64,000 nucleotides of DNA, from NCBI GenBank assembly GCA_001600455.1, contig BCKC01000004.1, positions 4,266,915 through 4,330,914 on the forward strand. The letters run 5' to 3'. A model generated the notes under the pieces. It ran no database searches. It was not told the DNA's origin and saw only the letters and a list, made by a program, of their open reading frames with translations. Each line of letters opens with the position of its first letter. Positions within the stretch are counted from its first letter, which is position 1. Positions 21,354 through 34,500 of the stretch are shown piece after piece. The position numbers and the translations under genes are program-made. Origin of the DNA: Endocalyx cinctus. Its lineage: Eukaryota; Ascomycota; Sordariomycetes; Amphisphaeriales; Apiosporaceae.

Positions 21354-23431
21354 ATGGTCTTGCCAGTCCCAAACCCAACCAAGTCGTACTGGATCGAGGC
21401 GGCTGAGTCCTCGCTCCGTAACTACAGGTCAAGCGAGGAGCTTCCCCGCGAAACTGACGTTGTAATTGTTGGGAGTGGTTACACCGGTACTACTGCAGCT
21501 TATTGGTTTCATAAAGTACGAAAATACAAGAAGCCCTAAGCAGTTAGCTCCATGGCTAACTATATTTCTAGTTCACGAAAGAAGCTGGTCATGAGACTCC
21601 TCGGATGCTTATGCTCGAGGCCCGAGACATCTGCGGAGGCGCAACTGGTCGCAACGGTAAGCCCTTTCCTTTTTCGGCTTTAGTTCGGGAGACATAGCAT
21701 CCCCGTGCTCATTACGTTAATATCTTTAAAGGTGGCCACCTACGGCCACGCGCCGTCACTTCCTATGTACCGTGGTCCGCACAGCTCGGCCCGAATGGAG
21801 CTCTCGCCGTCAGCATACACGAGATGGCACACTTGTCGGCGTTCGAAGAGCTCCTACGCGAGGAGGGAATTTCTCCGGAATCTGTCAGCTTCAAGCTCGG
21901 TAAAACGTTTGACGCAGCCATGACGGAGGAGGCGTGGACTATGCTAAAGGGACACTACGACGCGATGAAGGCAGATCACGGGGATAACGGCGAGCTCATC
22001 AGAGACTGCAGTTTCATCGACGATCCCAAGGAGGCTGAGGGGTTTACTCAGTTGAAAGGCTGCTGTGGAGCTATTTACCACGCGACTGGTCAAATGTAAG
22101 TGCGCTTTTACGTCTTAAGCCTCCCCACAGCTTAATTATCAAGGATTTTGGCTGACTTTACATTTGTTCGATGTTAGCTGGCCATACAAATTTGTTCACG
22201 CTTTGCTATCAAAATTACTCGCGACAGGGAAGTTGAATCTGCAGTCCCAAACCTCCGTTTCCGCCGTGTCCGAGCGTGATGACCAGGGTTGGATTACCGT
22301 CAAGACTTCAAGGGGAGAAGTACGAACCAAGGCCGTCATGCATGCTACTGTTCGTTCAATTACCCTCTCTTAATCGTATTAAGAAGCATTTGTTAACCTA
22401 CCAGGGTAGAATCGATGGGCCTCGCACCTCTTGCCCGAGTTCAAGAACCTTATTTTTCCCGCGCGGACCATGCTAGCGGCTTTGAAGGCGCCAGAGGGAA
22501 TGATGAAGAACACAGGCGCCCAGTATTGGGATAGAACTGTCTACGTGTGTCTCTTCCTTCTTATCACTCATAAAGTCAATTATAAGTGACGTATGGTATA
22601 CGTGGACAGAAAAACTGACAACCTCTTTCTTCAGAATTATTTTGTGCAGCTCCCGCCTCCCCACAACACCCTTGTTGTAGGCGGTGGTAAGATCCTAACG
22701 ACGCACGAGCCAAGGAGTCAGGTCCTGAGCGACGACGAAGATAGGACCCACAAGGGGATCCCTGAATACTTCCGATCCTGGCCTGTCACCGGTATCGTGG
22801 ACTGGCCAGGGGAGGGACCAGCCGAGTTAGCTCGACCGCTGAACGAGGGAGGATGTTGGTCAGGAAGTATGTAATATACCCCTTCCCCTAATAATAAAAT
22901 GTCAAAGTCTTGGCACGTATTTCAATACTCACACCAAGAACTGGGGTTATATGTCACAATTACTTACACGTCTCCGTAGTCGAGTCAGATACCATCGATG
23001 ACTTCCCGTATGTAGGTGCGGTACCTGATCGCCCGGGCCACTTCATCTCCGCCGGATATGCTGGTCACGGTAAGGAATGCTCTACTCTTTCTAGTCGCTA
23101 TTCTCTACCCCTTCGCCCCTTCGCCCCTATTATCAGCACGTAAACCAAATTAACCGACACTGACATTAAACACCTCTCTTTCCTTTCAGGTATGCCCCGG
23201 ATTCTCTTATCGACGGCACACCTAGCCCCCCAGATTCTCGAATCCATCGGGTTCGGACATGCCACGCCTGGTCTCGCGACAGCCTACCCACCGCTACCAG
23301 AGGCGTATCGGGCAACGCCGTCGCGCATCCAGATGCTGCAGACTGCGGACGCGGCGGCCAAGTTTGGCGCTGTCTTCCGAAGGCATGTGGAGAGCTCTCG
23401 GAAGCCGTTTGCTCGAGCGGCAAAGTTTTAG
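21354..23431 (+). CDS. FAD-dependent oxidoreductase (DAO family)
   Basis: Eight exons (21354-21515, 21572-21656, 21732-22095, 22178-22349, 22410-22544, 22635-22866, 22980-23069, 23190-23431) sum to 1482 nt, 493 residues, with all phases consistent. The N-terminus has the FAD-binding dinucleotide motif VVIVGSGYTGTTAAYW (about residues 36-51). The splice into GGATGRNGGHLRP rebuilds the DAO-family block that contacts FAD. HATNRWASHLLPEF and FPYVGAVPDRPGHFISAGYAGHGMPR are the conserved C-terminal blocks. The closest general group is the D-amino-acid-oxidase/gamma-glutamylputrescine-oxidase-like fungal enzymes, which oxidise amines with O2. The substrate is unknown. Introns 6 and 7 are 113 and 120 nt. 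Donor 4 is GTTCGT, weaker than the rest. Confidence 0.85.
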
Positions 23432-24109
23432 TTCACTTAAATGTGATTATTATACATGCGCAGGGGCCTCTGTCCCGCTAAGGAGTGATGCATGAGTGAG
23501 TGCCTGTTCACAGAGGGGGAGGGGGTTATGGAACATTTCTGTTCAAGCTACAGATTAGTACACGAAATATCATTGAGTAATCTAACAAGCGAGGAATATT
23601 TAGAGTCTCTTTGAGAACAATTCCTTAATTATGAGACTTCAGATCCTTTAGTTAAGCATCGTTATGTGGAATTCTCTATTCCCCGGGGCCATATATGAAT
23701 AAATAATGTGTCCCACTTTTCTGCTCAACCCTTGCCCCTCGAGATCTACAACGAACTAATGAAGAATGTGGCTGAGTAGCTATAAAAGTGGCTGACGTAA
23801 GGCTTTCAATCCCACCAAACAGAATGTGGGGCAAAGTTTATTCCAAGACTCGCGCCCACCATACACATACACCTATTACCCATGACGATTGTTGTTTGTT
23901 TCCAAATTAATCCCAAAGCTATTCCTGAATGCTCCTCTCCCCCCAGCTTCGGTTACAGCAGATAATTTGACTTGTCCTATCTACATTGTTCTTCATGTCT
24001 AACTTTTACTTCTAATTTCTAGTGCATCTTTAATTAGCCATTTTAGAGCGAAATTCTCAGGCCACTCGGGGATAAGATATCACTATATATCACCCTCACC
24101 CCTCCCACC
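23432..24109. other. Intergenic spacer
   Basis: 3' flank of the oxidoreductase and promoter of PAC1. Pyrimidine-rich stretches near 23930 and 24090 lie just before the PAC1 start. No gene recognised. Confidence 0.5.
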
Positions 24110-25637
24110 ATGAGTCTCTTGACGAGTCGTCAAGCCGACGAGCTGTACATACCCACTATTATACCCAACTTCCTCTCGATTCACGCCTGCTAATATCTCT
24201 GTGCATAGGCACAAGTCCGTGATCGCCTATTTAGCCGCCCGTAACTTGAAAGCAACGGAAGCCGCCCTAAGGTCAGAGTTGAATCTAGGGGAAGATCAAC
24301 TGGACGCATCAACCGTCAAGAAATATGAAGGCCTGCTGGAAAAGAAATGGACTAGCATTGTCCGATTACAGAAAAAGGCATGTATCATCTCTTATTCATC
24401 TTATATGTGTTTGATCTTTCTAACCTTTGCATTCTAGATCATAGATCTTGAATCCCGAAATTTGGCACTACAGACCGAACTCGACAATGCGACGCCTACC
24501 TCACTATCCATGCGAAATAAAGATCCCACGGCTTGGTTACCAAGAGGACCCCCTCGATATACCCTTGAATCGCATCGAAATGCAATCAATTGCCTTGCTT
24601 TCCATCCGATCTTCTCGTCAGTCGCAACTGGCTCCGATGATTACACAATTAAGATATGGGATTGGGAAGTCGGTGAGCTTGAAAGGACTATAAAAGGCCA
24701 CACTAGAGCAATTCTAGATGTTGACTACGGTGGTCCCAGAGGCAACATCCTTTTAGCCTCTTGTAGCTCGGATCTCACCATCAAGCTGTGGGATCCAGCC
24801 AACGATTATAAAAATATTCGAACCTTACCAGGCCACGATCACAGCGTTAGTGCTGTACGCTTTATACCAACCTCTGCCAACTTGCTCGTTAGTGCAAGTA
24901 GAGATAAAACTTTAAAGATATGGGACGTGCGGACCGGGTATTGTGTGAGGACTCTTAGTGGACATTCGGAGTGGGTTCGCGACGTGTACCCGTCTCCCGA
25001 CGGTCGCTTCCTATTATCTGCTGGCGATGACAAGACGGCGAGGTTGTGGGACATATCGGCCACCACCCCAGAAAGCAAACTAGTTATGTTTGGGCATGAG
25101 CACTTCATCGAATGCTGTACTCTTGCCCCGCCCGCATCATACAAGTACCTTGCACCGCTGGCAGGTCTAAAAAAGCCTCCAGCGGCCAACAGCTCCGCCG
25201 AGTTCATGGCAACCGGCTCCAGAGACAAACTTATCCGCCTGTGGGATGCACGCGGCACCTGTCTTAAAACCTTGGTTGGACACGACAATTGGGTTCGTGC
25301 CGTCGTCTTCCACCCAGGTGGTAAATACCTTTTGTCGGCCTCGGACGATAAGACATTGCGATGTTGGGACCTTAGCCAGGACGGTCGGTGTATCAAGGTG
25401 ATTGACGAGCCGCACGAATCCTTCATCAGCTCATTAAGGTGGGCGCCGAGCGTCGTACGAGACGCGGCGGCGGAATCCAACAACGACGGCTCCGCTGCTC
25501 CGGAAGATGGAAATAATGCTAATAAGACGACGGACTTGAGAAACGCGGGAAAGGCCGCCGCCGCTGCCGCTGCACAAATTCGCTGCGTCATCGCCACCGG
25601 TGGCGTAGACTCGAAGTTAAGAATATTTTCAAGTTAA
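24110..25637 (+). CDS. PAC1: Nuclear distribution protein PAC1/NudF (LIS1)
   Basis: Three exons (24110-24144, 24209-24377, 24438-25637), 467 residues. The first two introns were placed by rebuilding the LisH motif ([20 protein letters not shown], residues about 2-21) and the coiled coil ([20 protein letters not shown]). Seven WD40 repeats follow, with GH and WD dipeptides such as [36 protein letters not shown]1/LIS1 binds the dynein motor with NudE and drives nuclear migration and hyphal growth. An Ala-rich insert ([10 protein letters not shown]) sits before the last blade. The start ATG is supported by the short LisH exon. The second intron has a GC donor (AAG|GCATGT). Among the most secure calls here. 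Confidence 0.95.
24378..24437 (+). other. GC-AG intron in PAC1
   Basis: Donor AAG|GCATGT, the same six bases as in the MFS intron, acceptor ATTCTAG. Splicing joins RLQKK to IIDLESRN inside the coiled coil. No GT donor fits the frame. Confidence 0.8.
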
Positions 25638-28015
25638 ACAAAATATATTAAAAGAAGCATATGAAAGAGCCAGGAAGACTCCGTGCCTCAATAGCAAACC
25701 TGACCTACGCTCTTCGATGGCTATTGTGACTTTTTTGGGAAACTGATTTACGGCTTAAAAAAAGTAACCTTTATAATCAACGATACCAATTATTTCAATT
25801 TCATGAATATTTTTCCCCCTACCACTCCGTCTATTCTTGCTCCTATGATCATAGTTTGTTTGTCGCTTGAGAAGCTCCGCAAGGGGGACCAGCGCGTATC
25901 CGAAATTGTCACAACCACCACAACTCCTATGTGTATCAGCATACGCCACACTTTTCTATTACGCCACACGATTATTGCAATCACCGTTTCTGACGGCAAA
26001 TAGAATCATCGCCCTCTTTCTTGATCGTGATTAGCCGGCCATTGCTTTCCGGTCTTAGTCTAGCGCCGTCAGCCCTGACCAGCTTTACCCGGCAAGCCGG
26101 CCAACAGGCTACCTCAATCCTTGCTATGGCAGTATGACAGTTATATAGCTGTTACTATTACCACGCCCATAGCTTGCTCCTTTGCTGCTTATCCATAATA
26201 AGGATCAGTCTGCTAAAAAAAAAAAAGACACATGAAAATCTCCATCCCGAATCGGATCGGGTATAGCAACAGTTTAGAGCTTGTCTCGCCTTCGCTGCAT
26301 TTGTGATTCATAGACTTGATTATTTCGACCATGAAGGTCTCATGTATAGGGGACATTTCCGAGGTTCTTAGGGATTTACTGCGTCAGACTCTCTCTTGTA
26401 TTATATTTTACGGTATATTCTTGGAAGGTGACTCATGTATATTCTCTGCGCCTCATCCCGCTCTTGTACTTCTTTAGTTTAGAGAAATGATGTTATGGTT
26501 TCATATGATTTTCCGTACGGTCTTCTGGTTGTGTATCCATAGTATTGTTCCATATAGATGGCGGAAATCTTGCTAATCAGGATTATCCTTGATGTGAATC
26601 GGACGAAGCTACAAGTCCACTATAAGAGAGATGATCTTACAATTCCCCTTCGACACTTCGTATAAGACTAAGGACAATTGTCAGACCGATTACGAGCATG
26701 GCAACCCAAAATATATACCATTGCACGGCGTTCCTACGATTGTGCCACCATTGCGAAAACATGTTTCAGTATTACCAGCCGATTGCGCGAGATATAAGAG
26801 CGCTCTATCTGACGGAGGTACGTTTTAAGTCTCCAGATCCGCACAATCCGGAGATCTACCAGTAGCCAATCGGAGTTTATACCCATGGTGAGGGTGAGAT
26901 CCCTCGCGATAATATCGAGATGAGGTATCTGCTCTGTGAATCTTTTTGGGGAATCATTCGTGTGTCTTGCACTCTGTTGATGGAAAAGAGAGTGCCAATT
27001 AGTGTCTGTAATGGGTCTTGAGTCGTTGGTCTACGGTGTCCAAACAACTTCCCACGAGAAAATTGTCTGAGACCGAGAACTTCACTTACCCAGCCGTATT
27101 CGAATGCGGTAAACGTATTGAGCTCCTCCGAAATATATCTGTCTATGATATATGCAGATATATAAGATTTGAGGCCGTTCAGTATACTTACTAGACAGGA
27201 TTATACTCACTATACTATGCCTTTCTTTTCGTTATGATACGAAAACTTGATACGTTATGGGATATTTTCGTTACTATTACCCCGCTTCTTCAGCCTCATT
27301 GGAGTAACAGATACCTTTCAGTAATAAAGGGGGAGAATGTCCACCTCTGATACAGCTGGAGGTAAGCTTACGGCTTAACTATTAGCTCTGAAAACCAAAA
27401 CTGGAGTATAACACTATCTACACTTATGTATATATCCTTATATATAATTACTTGTCTACTGCTTTCACTATACTGAACATAAATAACACTCTCTTCCCCC
27501 CATATATTCTTTTTTGCATTTCAACTAAGTAAATACATTTTACCCCTTTATTTTCGGCAATTAGCCATAGCCCCTTTCTTCTTAACGGCTTTCTCTCACT
27601 AATATATATATTCTTTTTACTTGCGCCAATTTATCATCGCGTTATGTATACCGTTTAAGCTTGCTTCTCAACCAGGTGATTACAATGGTGCCTAATGAAC
27701 TGATTACTCTAGTATCAAATCAGAGCTATATCACCCAATGACAATTGTTTTTCTTTTCCGCATGAGAACACCTATTTCTCCAAATAAAAGATTAAATAAA
27801 ATCAAAATACACTCGATTATCCGGGATAACTATTGGATCATACCTATTTCGCCTGTTCCTCTTCATCAATGAGATTATACGGTTTACTTATTCTGTCTTC
27901 CGATTCGCCTGCCTGTTTCCCCTATACGTATCTAGGCTCTTTCGAGATATGGTTATAATAGTACAGTTGTTTGGGTTTATCTATCTTTTGGTTTCAATAT
28001 TCGAAACCGCTCATA
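25638..28015. other. Long intergenic spacer
   Basis: 2.4 kb, strongly AT-rich in 27.2-27.9 kb. A small GC-richer island lies at 26030-26130 with paired GCCGGCC words (26035 and 26097). No recognisable gene; the frame 26631-26828 is of no known family. Confidence 0.5.
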
Positions 28016-30758
28016 ATGCCCCACCCCGAAGACTACACTATTGGATGGATTTGCGCAGTAAGATCTGAACTTATTGCAGCGACAGCTTTCCTCGAGCAAG
28101 AGCATGATGACCCTTTGACTGTTCCGGATAACGATAACAACATATACACTTTAGGTAGCATCGGCATACATAATGTAGCCATCGCGTCCTTACCTAAACA
28201 CCAATATGGACTCGATTCTGCTGCAATTGTCGCTAGCAATATGATGCGCACCTTTCCGAACTTAAGAATCAAATTGATGGTAGGCATAGGCGGTGGGGCC
28301 CCTACGCAACATGATGTTCGTCTCGGAGACGTTGTTGTCAGTACTCCTGAAGACGACACCGGCGCCGTGTTCCAGTACGACTATGGAAAAGCTATTCAAG
28401 GCTACGGTTTTCAAACGACGAGACACTTGAACAAGCCACCACGTCTTCTACTTAATGCTATTTCCAAACTGGAGACCCGACACATAACTAAGGGACATCA
28501 AATGGAACGAAATATTAAAAAAGTACTGGAAGAAAATCCAAGACTCCGAGCCACATATGGTCGCCCAGATTCAGAAACCGATATCCTCTACAGGCCAGAA
28601 TTTACCCACGCTGGCGGAGCTGAAGCTCAGTGCGAGACCACATGCCGTCGTGACGAATCGACTTTGGTGAGCAGGGATGATCGGGACGAAGCGGACCGTA
28701 TTCATATCCACTACGGCCTCATTGCTTCGGCAAACACGCTCATGAAAGATGCTTCCATCCGAGACCAACTAGCCCGGGAGAAGAACATACTATGCTTCGA
28801 AATGGAGGCGGCAGGTCTCATGGACGATTTTTCTTGCGTGGTGATACGCGGCATTTGTGATTATTCTGATTCGCATAAAAACAAGTTATGGCAAGGTTAC
28901 GCCGCTATGGTAGCGGCAGCGTATGCGAAAGAACTTCTTCATGTTATCCCGAAAACCGAAAAGGAGACAAAAGTGGGCCGAGAACTCATGTGAGACTGTC
29001 TCTCTCTTTGTGCATAAATCATCGAAGGCTATATACTAAGTAATAATTAGAGTCCATAGTCACCCCGTGACCGCACCTAGCACGGATATATCTAATTACC
29101 ATGATAAACACCTAGGCCGACATGAACTCGTGAGGAATCCTATCTCTTTTGCGAGCAATTCGGGATCGGGAGCTCTCGTATCAGTAAATGACGACTATGA
29201 CTTCTTGGTAGAATTAAAAGCTAACGGTTTGTTCCCTCTTTAACCATGAATGATTTGGCTAGATAGGCTAAAATACGAGTAGAGAAATATGTTGTACCTT
29301 ATAGCTCTCGGGGCCGTTTTCTAAGCAACGTTTTTGTTGGTCGTGACGAGGAACTAAATTATCTTTCGACCCATCTCCTTCCTGATACAAGATTAGACAG
29401 GAAAATCTGCGTAGTACATGGCCTTGGTGGCATAGGAAAAACTCAACTTGTTACTCAATTTGCTCATAGGTTTCGCAGCGAGTATACGGCCATATTTTGG
29501 GTCGACGGAGCTACGGAAGAGCTATATACGCAGAACCTGTCAAATATAGCTTATCAGCTTCTTCCTCCGCCAGAAAATATTGAACTCCATAGCGTCGGCA
29601 AACTTGCGGACGCCATCACGTTTTGGTTGGAAAAACCTGCCAATAACCGATGGCTCATCGTCATCGATAACGTGGATCAAGATTCCGGAGGTTTCGAAAG
29701 TACCTCGAGTTATTATAATCTTGATAAACTTCTTCCTGGAGCTCCTCATGGTTCAATTCTTATCACAACCCGCGACGCGAGTCTTACAAAACAGTTTGAT
29801 TACTTACATCTTCGAGCTTTTCATGACGAGACATACTCTACCGCATTACTAGCCGCGAAACATGGGAAAGAGGACGAAGGTGATATTTCAAATCCAAATG
29901 CATATCACACTTAGAAGCATAACTGATTTGTAATAAATAGGTCACAGCAAAATTGCAGCTCGCCTAGGCGGCCTCCCCCTTGCCCTAGAGCAAGCTGGTT
30001 CTTTTTTACGTGAAACTTCTTTCACAGTGGATGAGTACCTTGAGGCCTGGGAGACCGAGTGGGAAGGCCTCATGGATGCCATGAGCAGTGACAACAGTAC
30101 CCATAGCATTAGAACAACGTGGATTATATCGTTCAACTACGTTAGGAATAAAGGTCCGGACGGAGAAAACGCGGCCAAGCTTCTTCAGCTCTCAAGCGTC
30201 TTCGACAACAAAATGATCCAGCATTCCATCTTCAGGACACCGGTTGAGAGTTCTCGCGAACCTTTCCTGCTTTTTGAATTGCCGATTTGGTTCAAAGACA
30301 TCGTGAGAAGCCCTTTATCCTTAAATAAGGCCATAAGGATGCTAGGAAAATATTCTCTAGTTGAACAAGAAAGTGCCTCCAAATTTTTCTCGGTACATCC
30401 GGTCGTTCAGGAATGGTCATATTACTTTAGCGTAGATATCCATCTAGAACTGTTCCAGACAGCTGCTATGGTACTGTCGGCAGAGGTTACGTATTCTTCC
30501 ACGGCGCGTGAGGAGTCTGGATTTTTCATTCCAACATATGGTCATTATATTGATGAACACATAACACGCTTAACCCGACTTCTAAAGAGCAAATTCGAAC
30601 AGATACCGCATCAAGATCCAAATCACAAAAATTTACGGGATGTCGCTAATATGATGGGAGTTCTTTGGAGGGGGAAGAAGACACGATCCAATATAAATTT
30701 ATGGGATTTATTATATAATGAGATATTGGCCTTTGGAGAACTTAATTACAGAAAATAA
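28016..30758 (+). CDS. PNP-NB-ARC NLR protein lacking C-terminal repeats
   Basis: Four exons join in frame: 28016-28989, 29081-29207, 29267-29879, 29941-30758 (843 residues). Residues about 1-320 form a PNP_UDP phosphorylase-like domain (DYTIGWICAVRSELIAA; MVGIGGGAPTQHDVRLGDVVVS; CFEMEAAGLMDDF). The NB-ARC follows with FVGRDEEL, Walker A VHGLGGIGKTQL, Walker B WLIVIDNVD, SILITTRD, and GGLPLALEQAG. FSVHPVVQEW stands where plant NLRs have MHD. Fungal PNP-NLRs are cytosolic sensors; PNP-type effectors in immune systems are reported to act on nucleosides or ATP. Unusually no TPR, WD or ankyrin repeats follow: the frame ends about 200 residues after the MHD-like motif. The two middle introns are predicted from frame and splice sites only. 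Confidence 0.85.
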
Positions 30759-31510
30759 AAATTAATAGCAATACCATAAATTTCCGTACTTTATATTCTC
30801 TGTCCTGAAATATCTGACCGAAGGTTTATGACTAATTATTAGCCATGCTAACCTAATATCCATGCTTCGGCTTCGCCTGTGAGGGAATAGGGGTACGTTG
30901 GAGTGGTAGGGCAGCAAAGTTACTTAGGAAGAGCTTAGCAGTGGCGCAGATGCGTAATCACTTTAAGAGCCGAGAACTATTTCCTTGATTCTTGAACTTT
31001 CTATTCAATTTTCGAGGCGAAGGCCTCCCTTTTATATAGTTGTATTCTACTCGAGCTAACCGAAGGGTAGCCGTAGGTAGGTATCTTACATTCTATGATA
31101 ACTAGGACTTCTATGTAAGATACGTAACGCTTTCGCAATACTCCTTTGTGGTGTGTAAGCAGAGCCTAAGCAGAGTGTCGACGGATTGAATAGCTATCTA
31201 CGGTAAGCAAGAATAAGTTTTAGGCATGACAATAGAACCAGCCGACTCTTAGATCATGCTTTCTAGAAGAGCTGGGCCTATAGGGCCTTCAGATATACTT
31301 GGACACAAAAGCCGATAAAACAGTTCTTAATTTCGTTAAAAGTATTCCATTTCTCATTCAATACCATAAAGCTATCATGACTACTTAAACCTTATAAAAT
31401 TACACAATCTCATAACCACACCAGATAGAACAAAGGAAAACTAACGCTACTCTTCCTCCTCTTATCCAATCAAATTATTCAACATTCAACTGCAATAGAA
31501 GAATAATCGA
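30759..31510. other. Intergenic spacer, convergent genes
   Basis: 3' flanks of the NLR and of the SMP/C2 gene. I looked here for TPR-coding sequence continuing the NLR and saw none. Confidence 0.5.
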
Positions 31511-34500
31511 TTAGACTTCGGTTTCTACATCTGGCTGCCTTCCACTAAGGCTACCCACCCTCGCGACCCGTCTCGCCGCGAACATGGCCTCGTCTTTGAC
31601 GAACTGGACATTACGCATGGGCTTCCATTGCATGAGGCCGCGGTGCTGACGGTGCAGGTCCCGGCTACGCTCTCGGTAGTGTCGGTATTGCGTGATAGGG
31701 TTCTTGCTACTACCGCCGGCACTCTTAGTGCTCTTCGCCGACGACGCTCCCGATGATCCGTTAGACATCGATAAGACACCGTCGCTAGCCATGCTGGGAC
31801 GAGGTACGTCGACGGGCTCGTCATTGTCCAAGGAGTTGTTAGCGTCCTTGATACCCAGATCAGCAGACCCGTTCGATACGTTGGACCCTTTGCTGCTGTG
31901 TTTTCTGTAGGCCGGCGAGTCCGGCTCCTCGTCCGTCTCATACTCGTAATCGGTACTGGGACGCTCGAGAGTCCTTCCCCTGGAAGGCATCAGATCGGTA
32001 GGGTCCTTTCCGAACGCGGCCGACCAGTCCGTCCCGTCCTTGGACAGCCATTTCGCTCTTTCTTCTTCAGACGCTTGAGCTAATACGTCCCGACCTTGGG
32101 TAAGGGAGTCGTCGTGTAGCTTCTGCACTACCGGCGGTAGCTCTTTCGAGACTTCTTCCTTCCGCACCCCTTCAGCGTAGCAGGCTTCCCATGTTTCGAT
32201 CGTCTCGCGGGAATCGTTGTCACTTACAAACCGGACGTGGTCACGGTCCGTTCCTGCTTTGAATCTACCGCGGAACTTCAGTCGTCCAACTTCCTCAATC
32301 TGGATGTCCGGTATCGATTTGAAGTTCTCAGGTGTGATGAAGTTCTGCGACAGTCGCATAGCATTGTTACATTTCCATACAGGTACATCAAAATCCTTTT
32401 CCTCGCCATCGATGAGCTCCTGAAGCCAAACTGCCGCAAAATGGTCGGCGTGTCGTTTGTTTGGCAGGTGGAATTCGAAAAAGACGGGAGACCTGTAGCG
32501 GAAACGTACAGGTAGTCTTGGCCTGGGGTTACCAGTTTCTCCGCTTATGTTCCAGCTAACGTGGTCTTCGTCGGCAGTGCATCGCTCTCGCCTGATAAGC
32601 GCCGAGCTACCACCGGTCCTCAACTTGAGTTTAATCTTGCTACTGGACTTCTCTCCCGTAAACGTAGATTTGATTTCGTTAGACGTGAACTCGAAGGTGC
32701 CGACGTCCCATCCAAGTTGAGGGGGAGGCAGCTTCAGTTCTACAGACCGGAATAGCAGTGATATGCGAATTCGACCGAAACCAATACCTCCATCTAACGG
32801 ATACCATCTAGATACCTGCGTCCTATCTTAGAATAAATTTCATGAAAAAAAGCTACTTCAGACTTACCTGACTGCTAGTTTGCAAGATATCGGAGAGTTT
32901 GAGGGGAACAACTCCAATAATTGGATCATGCTGCCTATTCCTCGAATCTCGCACTGTGACAGTGACGATTGCTGACCGCCAGTCACGGACAAATCTCTCA
33001 GTACCGGCATTATAGATTGGCTTTGATGACACGACCTTCGTTCTAGTTTTGTATACCTGGAAACACATGTTATCAGCATCGCAGGCTCTTGAGTCGTAAC
33101 AGAAAGAAAACGTACCAGTTCATCGTTGAGCAGCATAGTACAGTAAGCACTGGGCAACTTCTTGCTTTGCTCTTCCTTGATCTCCCCAGCATCACGAGCA
33201 GGCTCATATTCTCGACCACCTTTGCGCTTTCCCCCTTCTGATCCCTTGACGTTCTCCAACTCGAGGTTGACGATCTGGTGAACGACGATACTAAGAATGC
33301 CAGAAGGCCATAGTGGGTCAGGTGGTGTATGAGTAACCGCATCTTCTTCAGAATTGTTTATGGTGCCCTTCTCATCTTGCAGTTCCTTCTTGTCTCGAAG
33401 TTCCTTCGGCAGAGTAATATCTTTCCCATCAGTTCTCAAGGCAGCTCGGAACTGAGTCTTGCCGAAGAAACCAACTTCCCAGTGCAGCTCTCCCGGCATC
33501 TCACTGTCTGCCTTGACTCCTCTGAGCTTCGAGACTTGCGGGAACATCTCACCGGGGTGCTGAATGAGTTTTTGGAGTGATAGTTCCACTTTACCGACGA
33601 CATCATCGGCACTCGAGCGATCACTGTCCCATAGTTCCATAGAAAGCTGCTCATCCACTTTGATGAGATCGGGCGTGACAGACAGTGCGCAACTCTCTTC
33701 AAAAACAGGGTTCAAATCATCCTGTATAACACGTGTGCAGTACTACAAACAACATGGAATTAGCAAGAAAATAACATATAAATCGAGAAATTGAGTGATT
33801 GGTTACCATAGGCTTTCCGAATTTCGAGAAGCTAACTGTAATGTACGGGTCAGAACCACCACCCTCCGAGCCGCGATGATCTTGCTTGGAGAGCCCGACA
33901 GCCTTGTGAATCCGGATAAATAAGATTCCCAGCGCGTTCGTCTCCTTCTGGATATCGTCGCCTTGGAGCATCTTTCCAAGATCTAGTGTCAACGACTTTG
34001 GCGCCACATACATACCGCAAGCAGTCTTAATAGCCCAGTTGACGAAGTTGGAAATGACGGGTAGATTGAGGATATTGACACCTCGTTCGATCATAGGAGT
34101 GCAACCAGCTTGGACTTTCGGCACACCCATGAGAGTGAAAGTGACTGCCTTCATGAACGGTGGTTGAGGGGACATTTGCAGACGAATGCGCACGGTTCCC
34201 ACGAGCCCAATAAGTTCAACCCCTGTCTTGTGTTAGTCAAGAAATTCCAACATGATCGACAAATTTGACACTCACAAATAGGTAAAGGTACCCCAAACAA
34301 ACCCTTGACACCTAAGTAAAATACCAATTGCATGCCCATGTTCGCAGCCTTCGCAGAGACGGATTGACCAGCAGATGGCTTTGCGTGGTAAGCAAAGGAT
34401 GCTTCTAAGTTGTAATAATCACCTCCCTCTTCATCAGCAGCCAACTCTTGCGGATCCTTGGTCTTCGCGTTCTGCTTGTGGAGTTCATCTTTGAGTTCCT

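Noticed and set aside
26030..26130. GC-richer island with paired GCCGGCC words
   Set aside because: Considered a transposon end; no terminal repeats or target duplication could be seen.
26631..26828. Small plus-strand frame in the PAC1-NLR spacer
   Set aside because: No family features; too short to separate from noise.
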